A program made the position numbers and the translations under genes. The notes under the pieces were generated by a model. It worked only from the letters and a program-made list of their open reading frames with translations. It made no database searches and was not told the origin of the DNA. A stretch of 64,000 nt of DNA from Hormiphora californensis (lineage: Eukaryota > Ctenophora > Tentaculata > Cydippida > Pleurobrachiidae): the NCBI GenBank assembly GCA_020137815.1, contig CM035358.1:3740292-3804291 (forward strand). The letters are read 5' to 3'. This document shows positions 1 to 13,239 of this stretch, one piece after another (the first letter of the stretch is position 1; every line of letters begins with the position of its first letter).

Positions 1-148
1 AAAATCTGGGACCTGGGTGGCGGGTATCCTGCACAATCCATCGATTTTGGCGGTCGAGACAGGTTAGGGCTGCCCGTTAGGGTATGTTATGACTATGTTT
101 ACGGTTATCGGTTAGGCAGCGGATTACGGGGGCCCGAAAGAAATGCCC

Positions 149-190
149 GAATAGATCGCCCGAAAGATTAATCTTTCGGGCGATCTATTC
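149..190. repeat. 42-bp perfect palindrome
   Basis: Two 21-bp arms with no spacer; the centre reads AAAGATTAATCTTT. It is followed at 191-215 by a short tandem TTGAAAC array. It may be the end of a foldback element. No gene is visible in bases 1-298. Confidence 0.85.
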
Positions 191-298
191 TTGAAACTTG
201 AAACTTGAAACTTGAAAATAAATTGAGGCTATCAAACAAATGACCACCTTTCAACTCAACTGTCCTTTCCTCGCTCACCACTTCTAAACTCAACAAAT

Positions 299-800
299 TT
301 AATTTCCATTCTCAGTAGTCCCTGGTGCTTCTACCACCTCCTTCCCACGAATGAAGTAGTGTTTTCCAGGAGACCTTTGAACCATTTCCTTCAGTCGATC
401 AACAAGCTGTTTTCTCTCATTTCGTTCCTCCAAAGTCCTGTCAGGCGAAATGTAGACTTTATCGAACTTGCCGGTCCTTTTTAGTCGGGATTTTTTCGAC
501 AGGATCGACATCTGAGCGTCTCTGCTCTTCAGTACGACTTTCACTGGTCTGACAGTTAAAGACTGCCTTCCCATGCGCTCCACTGATTTCACGTTCTGAG
601 TTTCTCCTAGCTCAACAAGAAGAGACTCAACTTGAGTTTCAAGCTCTACACTACTATTTATTGACTCTTACAGGCCATGGATGATGATGTTGCACCCACG
701 GTCCTCAGAGGCAGCCACAATCGCTGATTGAATGATATTCGGGCTCTCCTTTCGAGCCCCCGTATTCCCCATGTAAATGCTATCGATTATCTATCAGATA
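299..800 (-). pseudogene. LINE ORF1-like fragment, broken
   Basis: The last 97 residues are open, from 592 down to 299. They match the C-terminal half of the intact ORF1 at 50213-51022: both have an RPV(K/R)VVL strand, a serine-rich IL-K segment, an (S/A)PDR...EER-ERK-LV helix and a charged tail. Reading the same frame further upstream (to about 770) gives a segment parallel to the other copy's SASVDRSNNLMVYGLPES, but an in-frame TAA replaces the proline of the GLPES motif. The family is an L1/CR1-type ORF1p with an RNA-binding RRM-like domain. The stop and the missing coiled coil make this a dead copy. Confidence 0.75.
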
Positions 801-2786
801 CCATTTAGTTTGATTAGTATGAACTCCAATTTGTCACAGCACACAACGCAACCCGAGCTCTAAGTTTATAAAATGATTCCTAATCAGGAGTAGATTATTG
901 TGAAACGGAGCTAATAGCGAAGAAAGGAGAAGTCAGTGAGTCGAGAACTTTATGGAGAAGGGAATGATTTTGGAAAGATGTTATCGAAGATGTCACCGAG
1001 ATTTCCATCTTGCTATTCGATGATTCTCATTATCAGGTAAAAGTACAAACTTCCGTTTTTCTCTGTCGTGCGTGGTTGAAGCTGTATAGTTTACAAGCAA
1101 TTGTCATTCCTCCTCCAAACGTTGCCTGATTAATGACTTTTTCGATGTTGGCGGCGGTTATTGCGGAGGAGTTGTAAAGTTTTAGTATTACTTGGATATT
1201 GCGTTCTACCCTCCCGGATAAATCTGGCTCGATCCATTCACGCATTGCTGATCTTATCAATCTTCAATCATCAGTCTATATTTAGACTAGAGAGAGAGGT
1301 GATCTGCACATTTCAAAGATTTCGGAATTTTAAAGTCCGGCTTATGTTTGTATTTTGCGTAATCTCATTTCCATAGAAATCCAGAATGGTGGTGGAGAGC
1401 CATAGTATTATGGGAATCCTTAGAATTATAAGCACAATACTAGTGATTGCTGCAGGGGTCACTAGCCACAGACAATATACATGTCGATTGTCGACTTTAA
1501 TATAATTCAGGTTTGCCTTACTAATGCTGCGAATATGACATATAATAATGTTTATATATATTGAACCACATGTGCATCTATTCTAGGATCCTCTCAGATC
1601 ATGTGAATGGTTGTGAGAGTTTGATCTCATTAGTAAAGTGTGTTCTACAAGCTATGATGCCCTGGTGTGTTTAGATTGCAGGGCCCATTCAGATTTCAGG
1701 GCTGAAAATTGATCTTAGTTCCTCCATTGTGCGAAGAGACTCAATCACGCCTTAAATAAGGCTCCATCATCTCATCATCACTTCATCACGCCTTATTACT
1801 GTGATGAGGTGATGATGAGATGGTGGAGCTGTGTTGTTCAGATGCCAGTTTCACTGTTACAAACCCCCCCCCCCCATCACTTACTGTTTATCACCCCAGA
1901 AATTGATTAACGAGCTAGCCGAGAAACAAAGACCTCTGTGTGGTGATAGAGATTGCATGTGATAATTATTTGTGTTCTTCGGTTAGCTTCATATGATCAG
2001 TTAGTCTAATTACAAGTCTTCTAGATCATTCATGATAATAAAATGCAGCAAATATATTTATCAATATTTAAAAATGTGGACGTAGACATGATCCCATTCT
2101 CAGTATCCTGTAACCTAGGAAATTAGGTCCTGGCTACATACGCCTTGTGCATGTGATATATGCTAGTGTGGGTATCACGTGCTGAACAATTGTACTCCTT
2201 ATCACAACAGGAATCAGTGGCCCATCGTCAGCAGCTGCATCTTCACGTGATCATTAACACGCCGTATTAAGCATCCCAAAGTTTTATCACAGAATATTAT
2301 GTGCATGTAAAATTAGACATGTAATGCATAACTGTGAATTGATTCCAGGGAATATACGGTCGACAGTTTTAACACCATGGGGGTCGGACGAATAAAAACC
2401 GAGACAAAACATCTCGTTTTTTATTCCGTATAATCTGCTTCAACTGGGAGCTGCAGCTAGACGGGATATGCTCATCTGGCGATTGTAGTAATAATATCCT
2501 AGAAGCTTTATTTTATATCACGATGGATGTTGTGATTGGGAATCCTAGCTTTATCCTAATCTCATCTATATTCCTTCTTCCGAACAGTTCTGAAGAACAC
2601 TATAAAATATGTAAAATATGAAGGGCGATGGGCTTTGTTCGCTTCCTACGTTAGGATAAATAGGATAGATAAGTTAGGATAAAGATAGGGTTCCCAATCC
2701 ATTGTGATAGAAGATAACACGTCAAGAGTATTCTGACTGTAAGCGCCATGAGGGTATGTCGCGTTTAGTTGTTACTTCATACTAGG
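801..2786. other. No gene seen; inverted repeats
   Basis: AT-rich non-coding sequence with only short chance ORFs. An imperfect inverted repeat lies at 1755-1833 (CCATCATCTCATCATCAC pairing with its complement). A longer foldback lies at about 2515-2712, whose arms carry TTTATCCTAA and TTAGGATAAA. A C10 run lies near 1866. I see no promoter or RNA gene. Confidence 0.6.
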
Positions 2787-2875
2787 TACAGTCGGACCCC
2801 GATTTACCGGGCACCCCGATTTACTGGTCAAAACCCTTTCCCCCGAGCATCCCAGTAAATCGGGGTCCAACTGTA
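2787..2875. mobile_element. pogo/Tigger-like MITE, copy 1
   Basis: Terminal inverted repeats start TACAGTCGGACCCCGATTTA and end in the near-complement, with TA at both ends as expected for a TA target duplication. No transposase. The same family recurs at 10954, 18515, 35748, 51592 and 53202. Assignment to the Tc1/mariner-pogo superfamily rests on TIR style and the TA. Confidence 0.75.
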
Positions 2876-3660
2876 TATGTATAGTGCCCGGTCGTTTTTT
2901 TTCAATCCCATTTAATAACGCATGCAACGACACCAAGTCATTTTTACACCATTTGCACTTTGTAGCTTGTGGTATATTAAAAAGGAGCTCTAACTCGTCT
3001 TAGCAGTCTACACCATAGAAAAAGTCCTATCCATGTGTCATTCTTGTTTATTTGTTTAAGGAAAAATAGTCATTAATTAATCCCTCTTCTTGTCTGTTTC
3101 CGTCTCTTATCTATATCCCTCGATGACTCCTACTTCAAATTGTTTTACTAATCTACCATCCCTACATTGGCTGTCCATAGGCTGCAAGATCAGGACTGAA
3201 CTGTCCGAGCATTGGTCTGACATATCCTCATTTGCGAAAACCTAGTGGTCAGAGCATTGGCCTGACAGCATCTGAACAACTCATTCATACCCTCTGAACC
3301 GCATCTATATTATCGTACAACGCGGGTATTGTGGTGAACAAATATCCGCTTCTTCAATCGGCTGACCTGTTTTTTTGCGGTTCATCTCATAAGTGCTTCA
3401 TCCATGTCCCCTTTTCTCACAGATTAATTTCTACTACTACCAGGGTTCTTCCTTGCAATAATTGTTTCCCCTCTTGTCTTGTGCAGTTTGAGGATATTAT
3501 GAAGTGCATTTTATAGGACTCCCTAATTGTTAGGTGCTTTTGTCCAAAAATATTATACAAGTTATACAAGTTATTATTCCCTGCAACTAAGTTGTTTCCC
3601 AAAGTTATGCACATTACTAACTTCTGTTCCCCAATACTTATTCAGGCTCAAGTTAGCTCG
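2876..3660. other. No gene seen; short MITE-like copy
   Basis: Non-coding. At 3205-3270 lies a copy of a short repeat with GTCAGAGCATTGGCCTGA-like ends, also seen near 24000, 35107, 38845 and 40668 (see findings). Nothing else supported. Confidence 0.5.
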
Positions 3661-3779
3661 GTGCAACCACAACCATGTCTACGAAAAGGGTGAGGTTGAC
3701 GATCAGGGAAATATCAGCTTCCACGCGATCTGCTATCCAACATCACACCCAGCAGGTAATATATATAGCTGTTATCTGT

Positions 3780-3856
3780 ATCTGTATCTCTCTGTATCTG
3801 TCTCTGTCTCTGTCTATGTCTCTGTCTCTGTCTATCTCTCTCTCTCTCTCTGTGTG

Positions 3857-3928
<72 letters not shown>

Positions 3929-3931
3929 TCC
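3780..3931. repeat. (CT)n microsatellite
   Basis: Degenerate TCTGTA/TCTGTC run changing into a nearly pure CT tract. An exon-like stretch lies just upstream: ATG at 3675 followed by 27 codons to a GTAATA donor after 3755. It has no recognisable homology and I do not call it a gene. Confidence 0.9.
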
Positions 3932-5094
3932 TCGCGATCAGATATCATTATTTTTTATTGTAACCCGTTATCAGTGTACTCTTGCTTGTTGAATACTCGC
4001 TCTCACCGAATATTATGAAGATCCTTTGTTCTGCAAATAGACAAATCGAAAAATATTTTTGTTTGAGCGAGTGATATTGCAGTTTGAACCCTTCGAACCC
4101 CTTTTTAGGATCGCTTCTTATAAATTCCGTTCAGAAAAATAGTTGCACGTGATCAGTTTCAATTTGACGGGGAACACCATTATTGTCTACATCTAGAATC
4201 TTCTCGGTTGCTTTCTCTCGTCACACAACAAGCTTCCTTGGTAGCGGGTAGTGCGGCATAAACTGTTATCTCTCTCGTGTCAAGTGTTGAACCCACATGC
4301 TTCCTTTAATTGCATAACGTCCAAGATATTTAGCCCAAAATGTGACATGAGGGGAGAGTCATTAAACCAGTTGTGAAACTGCTCCAGAAAATATTCGTGC
4401 TAGACACTTTGTGAATATTGGTTTGCAGTTGGTACCGGGTTTAGGTGATCACCAATGTGAAGATTGGAACGGGATCAAAGAGAATCGAATTATTGTAAAG
4501 TTGATAATAACTAACGATTAGAAAACGCGGCTAGAAATAAAGGCACCGGTAGCTGCTTTACCTAGATCTGCTTTACAAACCGTTATTCTGTCCTTGAGAT
4601 TAGTCTTGATAGTTCACGGCGTGCGGATCAGCGGGTCAGAAATTTGATAAAATTTGATCTGCTTAGGTATTTGTTTTTTATCGATAGTGGAATTAGTTGA
4701 GAAGGATTATCAGGATGCCGCCGAACCCTCGCAGTCTCCTCACACGCCGGAAAGTTGCATCATTTCACTGTCGCATTCGGAGAACCAGCAGCAAAATGTT
4801 CAATAATGGGGTATAGTTGCTGAGCAGATTGTTACCATAGCATCGTGTTGCGTTAGTAACGGCATTTTTTAGAGCATGATTACGATATTTGCTATAGTTG
4901 CTGAATGCTATAAGTTTAATAAATTGCCAAGTTTCTGATATATTATTTTTTGCTAATTTGCTGATTTGCTGGGTTGCATGGTGTTGCAGTTAATGTGGTA
5001 TAATGAATGGTGCGCTGTATGACAATGGAACAATTGAGGATGTCATCCCAAACATACTGGATCCATCTGTCAGTCATTTCGTCGATGTAAGTGT
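3932..5094. other. No gene seen
   Basis: AT-rich non-coding DNA with no recognisable coding exon, RNA gene or repeat. Confidence 0.5.
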
Positions 5095-5193
5095 CAGGAA
5101 CAAGTAAACAACCAATCAGAACTCGTTATTTAGGTCACATGACTGGTTATCAGCCAATCAGGGACCAGTATTCCCTGATTCGGTCGGTTCCTG
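5095..5193. mobile_element. hAT-like MITE, internally deleted copy
   Basis: Right end reads ATTCGGTCGGTTCCTG. The left end starts CAGGAAC but has lost about ten bases of the TIR. The interior (CCAATCAGAACTCGTTATTT, GACTGGTTATCAGCC) matches the full copies at 35217 and 48957. Flanks do not show a clean 8-bp duplication. Confidence 0.7.
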
Positions 5194-6245
5194 GTCTTTT
5201 CTCTTCTTTTTGAAGAAGGTGAGACCTCAATTCACTCACCTGTACCCCCTTGGGGGCTAAACAGTAAACACTCACGATCTCCGTTAGTACCGTTAGTATC
5301 GTTGTGGGTGTATGCACTGATAGCTGGACCAGGAGTGTATTTAACCAAGCATTTCGCTGACATTGATTATTGTTATATTGAACCAGCTAGTAGCTTGTAT
5401 ATTAGTCGGTATACATTGGCAAATATTTCAATTTATCAACTCCTCAGGTGTTCCGACGTACTTCAAAGTCCGCTTCTGAGAGTGAAGGTTCACATTATAT
5501 TACCAGTGATGTCCTCCAGTTTTACGTGGTAAGATATAATGGGATAATTGGGATATACATTTGTGTTTCAACAATATAATGTGTGAATTTGGGACGGGCA
5601 ATTACAATTATTTTACAAAAGATGCGAAATTTAGACAAGGAAAATGGCTGTTATGTGTTTTTAGCCTAAATGGGAATACCAATAGTCGCGTCAACCCCCA
5701 TATTATAACTAATCGATCGGTATAACGAATGTTCTGGTACTTAACTTGTAAATATTAGGTCATCCAATATTGATCTGGACTGGGTTATTGTGAGAGAACG
5801 GTATCAGATAGAGTCAAGTCTGGTAAATATTGTCCAAATATTAAATTGTTACAGACAAACCGTTCCTAATGACTGGTCAGGCTAAACACTTCGCGACCAT
5901 CACTTCTAAATGCCGAACGGTTTAATATTCCACATGTCGCGACCATGTCCACATATTATAGGATCATTAGGTTTGGTCTGGTTATATAAACATAACCGTA
6001 GTTGTTAATAGTGTCCTAACTTTACTACTCTTTGGAGAATCCGGGGTCCGAAGTTTTATAACGTGGCAACCTGGAGATTGGGTGGAGTCCAAGTAAATTA
6101 GTGTGTGATTAGTGAATAGTTACATTACCAAGTGGACAATTTGGAGTAGTGTGCAGAGTAAAATCATCTTTAATCGATGTAATAGGAAGTTAGTGTGAGA
6201 TTGTACCTCGTTCAACCCCGTGCACTTCACTGACTGTATTACCAT
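5194..6245. other. No gene seen
   Basis: Non-coding AT-rich DNA. The 76-residue open frame at 5302-5532 has no motif and no splice context. Confidence 0.5.
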
Positions 6246-6490
<245 letters not shown>

Positions 6491-8670
6491 CACTCTCACT
6501 CCTCTCTTTTTTCCTTCTCTCCCCTCATTTAGCTATAGACACCAAAGTTTCCATTATTTCTTACGTCAAAGCATCGTTTAATAGATTCTCTAGAATACAC
6601 CTCCCATACACTTCACAGTTGCAGTTCCGGTTTTAACCCAGTCCGCCGTGATTTAGCCAAATCTCTCTCTGCATTATTAGTTTTAAATGTGTTGGGATTA
6701 CGAACTGTGAGCTGTTTTATACAATACCATGGTTTTCCGAACACTTATTTCATGGTTTGTATTCACATATCAAAGCTCTGTAAGAATATACACATTCTTT
6801 CTCCCAATCCAAGCTCGTCTAGGACAGTTAAACAGGGCAATTTTATATGATCAAAAGGTAGCGTGACATAAATGCGAGATGCTGCCACCCTGCCTTAATT
6901 GCCCATTAGCTCGGCCATACTTTTAATTGGCCAATTAGTTAGTTCTAAGGAAATCTTTTAGGACGTTCATTTCAACTGTTCATTGTCACTCTCCAATAGA
7001 GCTCTCACCATGGAGTGTCTGAATGACACTTCATTTCACTAGACCATGCTCCACACCATGATTGCAATGACCCACTTCAACTAGAATGAGCCCTCCTTTT
7101 TTCTTCGAATCTTTGATCGTCCAGTGGCAGAGCTGACTGCACATATTGTGTTGATGATAGATTAATAGCCCTCAAATTGAGGCAATATTGGATTGCATTT
7201 TCAGGGAATAATAGTCCAAATAATGAATGAGCTTCTTCAGCCTGTTTTCACCACTTTATTAATATTCACCGGTAATATACTCATGCACCTTTATAAACTT
7301 TCAGCCACTCCAATCTATATTATTAATATTGCTTGCAGTTTTAGCACACCCATCAATTTGTGCAACATATGTAAATACAGACCTTTACAATTTGTCAAAC
7401 TAACCTGAAGTTCTCGTGAAGCAAAATAACAAGATGAGTGCCCCACCAAACATGGCCATGCTGACTATCCCCCTTCAGTTCTACATGAAAGCACTGGTAA
7501 GTGAGAGTTGGGATCACCCCCTTGTGTTGTGGGCTGTTAATACCTATTATATGGGATCCATCCCACCCACTTGTATTGTTCATATAAGACAATCACCCCC
7601 TTTCTAGTTTTAAGTGAGTATTTAGTGTCGACACCTCTCTTTTTTCCTGGATCGATCAGTTGTTATAGGTATCTGTCAAGTGTTAGTCGTTAGTAATCCC
7701 ATGAAATGCCGATCTCCCGCATTGGGCTCCGTATTTAATAGGGACAATGACAAGCTGCTGCCGGCCACATCTCGTTTATTAAAACTGCTGCAGTCATCAA
7801 CATTCTCGTCTCCACTCTCCATGTCTACTGACTAGCACTAGTTCTGGACATTCATGGTGTCAGTTTGTGATTGAGTGATTGGCCGTATAACCCCCACGAG
7901 GGTTATGGTCAGTCGAGGCCTCGATTATCCCATGGCCTACTTATGTTATATGATGTTCATTTTACCATTTATACTACAGCTAGGTTCTCAGTTCCTCAAT
8001 CTCCGATCAGGGACCAGGAGGTCGGGCAAGACACACAGTGGTGGTGATAGCATTATTATGGTAGTACCTCAGCTGTCTGCGGTTTCAAATTGTTATTGTT
8101 TCAACAATGAGCTACGAATATTTAGTACCACGGCACTGATCAGTCATTGTAGTAGATATTAGTACAGGTTACAGTTACAGCGTCTCTAAAATGTCTCTAC
8201 TCAGTCTGACAAACAGTTTACTGATCAGATCTACTGAACTACTGGTTCAGTGATCCACCTAACCGATATCCTCTTCACTCTTGTTATTCCAAAAGTCGAA
8301 GCTTAAATTTTTATTAAAATATCTGTCGCTGAAAACAGCTGAATAGAAAAGAAGGACAGAACTTTAGTCATTCTGCACAGTCTGTGTGATGCTCCTTCCA
8401 CACTAGGTCTGATATCTGATATCATTCTGCAATGATCACTCTTTTTAGTCTATCTTCTTCTTGATTTTCCACTTCTGCATTAATTGGGACTGATTTTGAG
8501 TTCAATTTGCGACTTTCGAAGGTTGGGGTTATCTGGTATGGGTTTATTTCCCCAGCATAAAAGGTTTCAAGTATCCCATCTTTCTTCTCGCTTGGCGAAC
8601 ATATCCAAGTTACAAGAGTTCCTGCTCAACTGTGATTCTGGCACCGTATTATTCAGCATTTGACCCGGCA
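6491..8670. other. Mostly empty; one weak exon-like ORF
   Basis: ATG at 7434 opens 21 codons (MSAPPNMAMLTIPLQFYMKA and L) ending at 7496 directly before a consensus GTAAGT donor, in phase 0. This could be a first coding exon of an unidentified plus-strand gene, but no partner exon was found. The rest looks non-coding. Confidence 0.3.
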
Positions 8671-8671
8671 G

Positions 8672-8970
8672 ATCAGGCACCATTAAGAATCTTCCGGCAG
8701 CATCAATTGGTGTTCACAATTTATACAGCTCGAAATGGACATCGTGACGGTATGCCGATAATACTTTCATCGCTGGTAGGGGCTACTACAGCAAGGATGA
8801 GAGCTCAAAAATCAATACATGTACTTTTGATAAAGCTCTCTGTCAACCGGGAGAGGCACCAATGAATCTTCCAGCAAGGTGTTCACAATATTGAAATGGA
8901 CATCGTGACGGTATACCGATAATAATTTCATCGCTGGTATAGGGGCTACTACATACATGTACTTTTGATA
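8672..8970 (+). repeat. Degenerate tandem duplication, ~160 bp x 2
   Basis: Shared blocks include ATGGACATCGTGACGGTAT, TTTCATCGCTGGTA, GGGGCTACTACA and CATGTACTTTTGATAAA. They appear first at 8672-8835 and again at about 8850-8970. No coding meaning seen. Confidence 0.8.
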
Positions 8971-9222
8971 AACACTCTGTGCTGGATCGTAATTTGGGAC
9001 CTAAAGTGGAGCAATGATCCAATATCCCGAAGCGGTCTTTCTTTCGACATCCTGGCAGTCTTACTTTCTCACCCGGACCATCTTTTTATAAATGTGCGAT
9101 CCGCCGACACGTATAATACCCCAACAACATGTCTTATGACAGCACTCTTTATCTTTCAAGCTCTCTCAAGCTTTCTTAATTTGACTGGTTACAGACTAAG
9201 GTGATGCATACAGGTGATTATT

Positions 9223-9225
<3 letters not shown>

Positions 9226-9315
<90 letters not shown>

Positions 9316-9322
9316 TCTCTCT

Positions 9323-9386
<64 letters not shown>

Positions 9387-9415
9387 TTGTCTCTCACACC
9401 CTCTCTCTGTCTCCC
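9226..9415. repeat. (CT)n microsatellite
   Basis: About 155 bp of CT repeats with a few CCT interruptions. Open frames over it on both strands are simple-repeat artefacts. Confidence 0.95.
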
Positions 9416-10190
9416 AGTGCACTCAAACATCTTTTCACTAATTTCCCTTTGGATCGTGTCGTGTAATTTCTCTCCACCACAGCTCCATGTTATACAGCCA
9501 CCTCCCCCTAATGGTTTTATATACCCTCGTTAAGTTTACCCATGCCGTTCATTCTAGTGACTCATTAGCAATCAATATATTCAGCCTATCCTCTCATATC
9601 TAGTATCCACACGATAAAGCGGGATAATAAATGTTGATGATGATGATAACATATCAATCAATTCAACATATCCTCTCCTATGTTGTATTGGACCACGGTA
9701 TATACCGCGTGTTTGACTAATGTTTACCACCACCCCCTATATTATAGATAATATAGATATGAGAGAACCTCACAGCTTCGAACAGTGGTATATGTTATCT
9801 GCTTGTACCTGTCGATACTATATACGTAGCATTATATGTGTCATTATTATAACCGTCTACATCACTTATAATACTAGAGTAATCTTATATTAGCGATATA
9901 TTATTTAATTGCAGCTATAACGGTGAATTCCTTGGAAGGGCAGGGAGTGATCCCTTGACACCATTATATCAGTAGTAGTGTTTAGTCGCTAAACTCTAGT
10001 TATAGCCATCGTGGCAGTGCAATAGCAATATATCTACCACCACCTAGATATATATCCTATATCTAGTATACTATAGATCACACCCTGCAGTATATAGTCT
10101 ATGTTGACACAGTGCTGCTGCACAACAACAATCCTTGTGTAGCTATTGTTATACAGTACACACCGGAAGTAGTTCCTAATCTCACATCTC
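9416..10190. other. No gene seen
   Basis: AT-rich DNA. A short TGATGATGATGATAA tail at about 9637-9650 could be the 3' end of a LINE copy, but nothing upstream supports it. Confidence 0.4.
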
Positions 10191-10224
10191 TTGAAAGCCC
10201 CTCAATTTGTCCAACCTGGCCCCC

Positions 10225-10494
10225 ATGTCGTCTATGGAGGAGGAACACCTCATCCCCATGGCAGACCTCGGATTTGATGACCAGTTAGACCCCCTTCTCC
10301 ATCCCTCCCCCGAGGATCCCCTAATGGAAAAGCTCCAGATCAGAGCGAGGACCCCCTCAATCACTCTAACTGATGTCGAGGATGTCACTGAGGGGTTGTT
10401 GAGCGCATCCCGGGACGAGAGTGAGGAGGAGAGTGATGCTGATAGGCTGCTGAAGATACTGAGGAAGGATCAACAGAGATCAACACACAATGGT
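10225..10494 (+). CDS. Candidate 5' coding exon, acidic
   Basis: ATG at 10225 opens 90 codons of low-hydrophobicity, acidic sequence (MSSMEEEHLIPMADLG...) with SEEESDADRLLKILRKDQ near its end. It stops at a strong GTAAGT donor at 10495, phase 0. Composition, an ATG start and the donor argue for real coding. It lies 5' of the NADPH oxidase gene on the same strand and could be a first exon of it or of a separate gene. Its phase does not join directly to the small exon at 11395 or to the oxidase acceptor at 21325, so at least one unseen exon would be needed. Function unknown. Confidence 0.45.
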
Positions 10495-10953
10495 GTAAGT
10501 GAGCGAATAATTGGTGAAACAGATCAGAGATATACAGTAGTGTAATCTAATTACCATAGTTAGGCAAATTGTGTAAAAATATACTGGTTCAAGCATACAA
10601 TGTCCAAAATTCTGAAACATAATTTTGTCATCATATTGTATTCATGAAAGAACTTATATGCAAAATGCAATGAACATGGCCCATAATGATAATGTAGCAG
10701 CCCCCATTTTTAAGGGTGCATCATATCTGGAGCTCTCTATCAACAAGATCTCCACTATAGATCATCTATACTGCCATCATCATTACACACTTGATCATCA
10801 CACCAAACAAGAGATCACTCAATTCGATCTAGTTCATATAGTGTTGTTGTCCTGTATGTGAGTTATGCAGTGCCAAGATATATCGTGTATGACGGCTAGT
10901 AGGAGAAGATCTAGGTGGTGTGCGCCCTGGTACATTCTACATCTCATTGTAAA

Positions 10954-11075
10954 TACAGCTTCGTACCCCGATTTAACGGGATACTGATTTAATGGGATAC
11001 TGATTTAACGGGACCCTGATTTAACGGGATCCTCCGGGGGGAAGTTCTAGTAAATCGGTGTCCGAAGAAGTTATA
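10954..11075. mobile_element. pogo/Tigger-like MITE, copy 2
   Basis: Diverged copy: TACAG...CCCCGATTTAACGGG at the left and GTAAATCGGTGTCCGA at the right. The CTGATTTAACGGGA block inside is repeated in tandem. Confidence 0.6.
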
Positions 11076-11126
11076 ACATACTTGCACTTTGCACTTTAGT
11101 TTGATAAAAAGAAAGGGGTTGAAATT

Positions 11127-11183
11127 TTCAAAGCCATCATTTAACCCTTTTCAATTTGAAAAGGGTTAAATGATGGCTTTGAA
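11127..11183. repeat. 57-bp palindrome
   Basis: Two perfect 28-bp arms (outer end TTCAAAGCCATCATTTAACC) with a 1-base spacer. It would form a hairpin in single strands. Confidence 0.85.
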
Positions 11184-11394
11184 TATTTAACTTTGAGTTC
11201 TTGGAAATACAAGTGTGACCATTCTGAGTATGTTAGGAGTCTCATGGTCATGGTCAAATATACAGACCAGTAGTATCTAATTCAAGCTCCATGGCATCTT
11301 GAAAATGAATTAGTAATAATGTTGAGGGGTAGTATAGGTTTAGTTTATTATGTTTTCCAGTTGATGTTGATCTAACAAATGTCTTATATTTCAG

Positions 11395-11426
11395 AAGTTA
11401 CAAGGAGTTAGCACGTAAAGCAGAAG
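11395..11426 (+). CDS. Candidate microexon (SYKELARKAE)
   Basis: A 32-nt segment bounded by TATATTTCAG and GTAAGA. In one frame it reads SYKELARKAE and ends in phase 1, the phase needed for the first common oxidase exon at 21325; the joined sequence would continue a charged helix into ERQKQLEATKQ. It requires a preceding exon ending in phase 2, which I did not find. Both splice sites look good but the piece is short. Confidence 0.35.
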
Positions 11427-13239
11427 GTAAGAGCGATGATTTTGTGCCCTTTTCCTTCTTTTTTATTCAATTTCACACATTCTACACATCACCTCAATAC
11501 CTTATCATAGTTAACTAATATCTAAATCATGTTCTGCTAATTTCTAAATTAAAGCATTCTAATTGTTAAAGCATTCTTTCGTTTTTTTCCTACCCGGGTC
11601 AATAATTTAACATCCTGCTTATTTCAAATAACTAAATCTACTTAATTGAACTTTTATAAAATTAATTATAGCTAGTTAAAATTACTGATTGTGTGTCAAG
11701 CTAAAGGTCAGTATACTGACCTAGCTTGACGCACAATCAGCTTGTTATGCATATTGTAACTATAATTACTAACATGCTATGTTTCGCACTTCCTTTCAAC
11801 TGAATGAAAAGAAGATGCCCCCCCCCCTCTCTCCATTGATTTGACCAAATCAGGTGGTCAACCCTCGGGACCTTGCCATCTTGACTCAGTGTGACTATCT
11901 CGAATGTGTTCTTTTTTCATACGCATACAGCGTAATATTAACTATGCGAATCAGTAGCCCCCACGTACAAGCAATTGTATCTCGTTGAAATTTTAATTAA
12001 TTAGTAGTTTTTTAATAAGTGTTTTGATCATGCTGTTTTAGAATTCGAATAATATCATCTCTAAAGAGTCAACTTGGATTGTCTGCAGTCCCCATCTCGG
12101 AGTCTATTTTAATTTGAACAATCCTCACATATATCCGCAGCAGCGAGGCATATTGTAGGTCTTCCCGGGTGCCTCCTGGGAAAGTTTCAGCCTTACTTTC
12201 CACTGCGATCGAGCTGCGGAGGAGGACGAAACCACTCAAGATCCCATACGAGAGATATTATATCTAGTGCCTTCCTGTGCAGTACTTATCTGATATTATC
12301 AGCTATATCTTATAGAATCTTCTTGAACTGGAAAAGGGCTATCAATCAAGTGGGGCAACAATTGGTGCTCTTCTTCTCTGGAAGAGAGAGAGAGAGAGAG
12401 GGAAAGAGAGAGAGAGCTGTGTTTTTGTGCAGTGTTTTGTTCTCGAAGCCCCGCCTCTCTCACTTAAGTTCCAATTCATTTCCCACTCTCCCCAATCTTA
12501 GGTCTGGTGATCACTGCACTGTATACAATTTTACTGATCACATCTCTATGGGTTGTGGAGATTGGGACTGGTCAGACCCGGTCTTGTGCGAGTATATTGA
12601 AATTCGCTCTTCTCTAGATCTGATCAACAACATGATGTTTGGAAGCGTTTTTAAGATGACTACTCTTACCTTTCTCTCCCCTCTCTCTCCCCTTGCCCTT
12701 CTTGTTAATCCATTGTCTCCTGTTTCCTCCTCCTCTCCAGCATGTTATAGTGCTGATTTGATGGCCTCCTCTATGAGGGTATTCCTGGTGTCTGTCCTGA
12801 AGGAGAGATTGAGAGATAGAGGAAGGGATAGAGAGATGGAGAGATAGAGGGAGAGGGACGGAGAGGGAGGGAGAGGGAGGAGAGTGAGAGATAGAGTGAA
12901 AAAGAGAGGGTAAGAAGGAGAGAGAGTGAGAGAGTGAGAGAGACTAGAGAGACTAGAGAGTCTCACATATTATGCGTATAATATGTGAGACGGTTGTATG
13001 TTTTACATGTCAGATCAATTGGTGGTCGAAAAAAGTGACAACCTGCTTTCGATCCTTACACCTCGTATATAGTTTTGCTTTGTCAAGCTGCTAATGGCAT
13101 TAGCCTAATGTGTATAGCTTGTTGACGTAGTTTCCCTAGCTAAGCCCGTGCAATCAGAACTTGAGTCCCCAGTGCCCAGTATGAACAATTCAAATCTGAA
13201 CCACGTGTTACTTAAACAGTTAGAACGTGTGCAGATCAG
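11427..13239. other. No gene seen; hairpin and GA-rich tracts
   Basis: Imperfect palindrome at 11685-11740 (GATTGTGTGTCAAGCT against AGCTTGACGCACAATC). GA-rich tracts at 12379-12416 and 12805-12960. The 174-residue open frame at 12323-12847 crosses the GA tracts and has no motif. Nothing else supported. Confidence 0.5.

Noticed and set aside
3675-3755. Exon MSTKRVRLTIREISASTRSA...
   Set aside because: ATG and donor exist but the donor is weak (GTAATA), no partner exon was found and a microsatellite follows.
12323-12847. 174-residue plus-strand ORF
   Set aside because: Crosses GA-rich tracts, lacks a motif and splice context, and begins without a convincing ATG.
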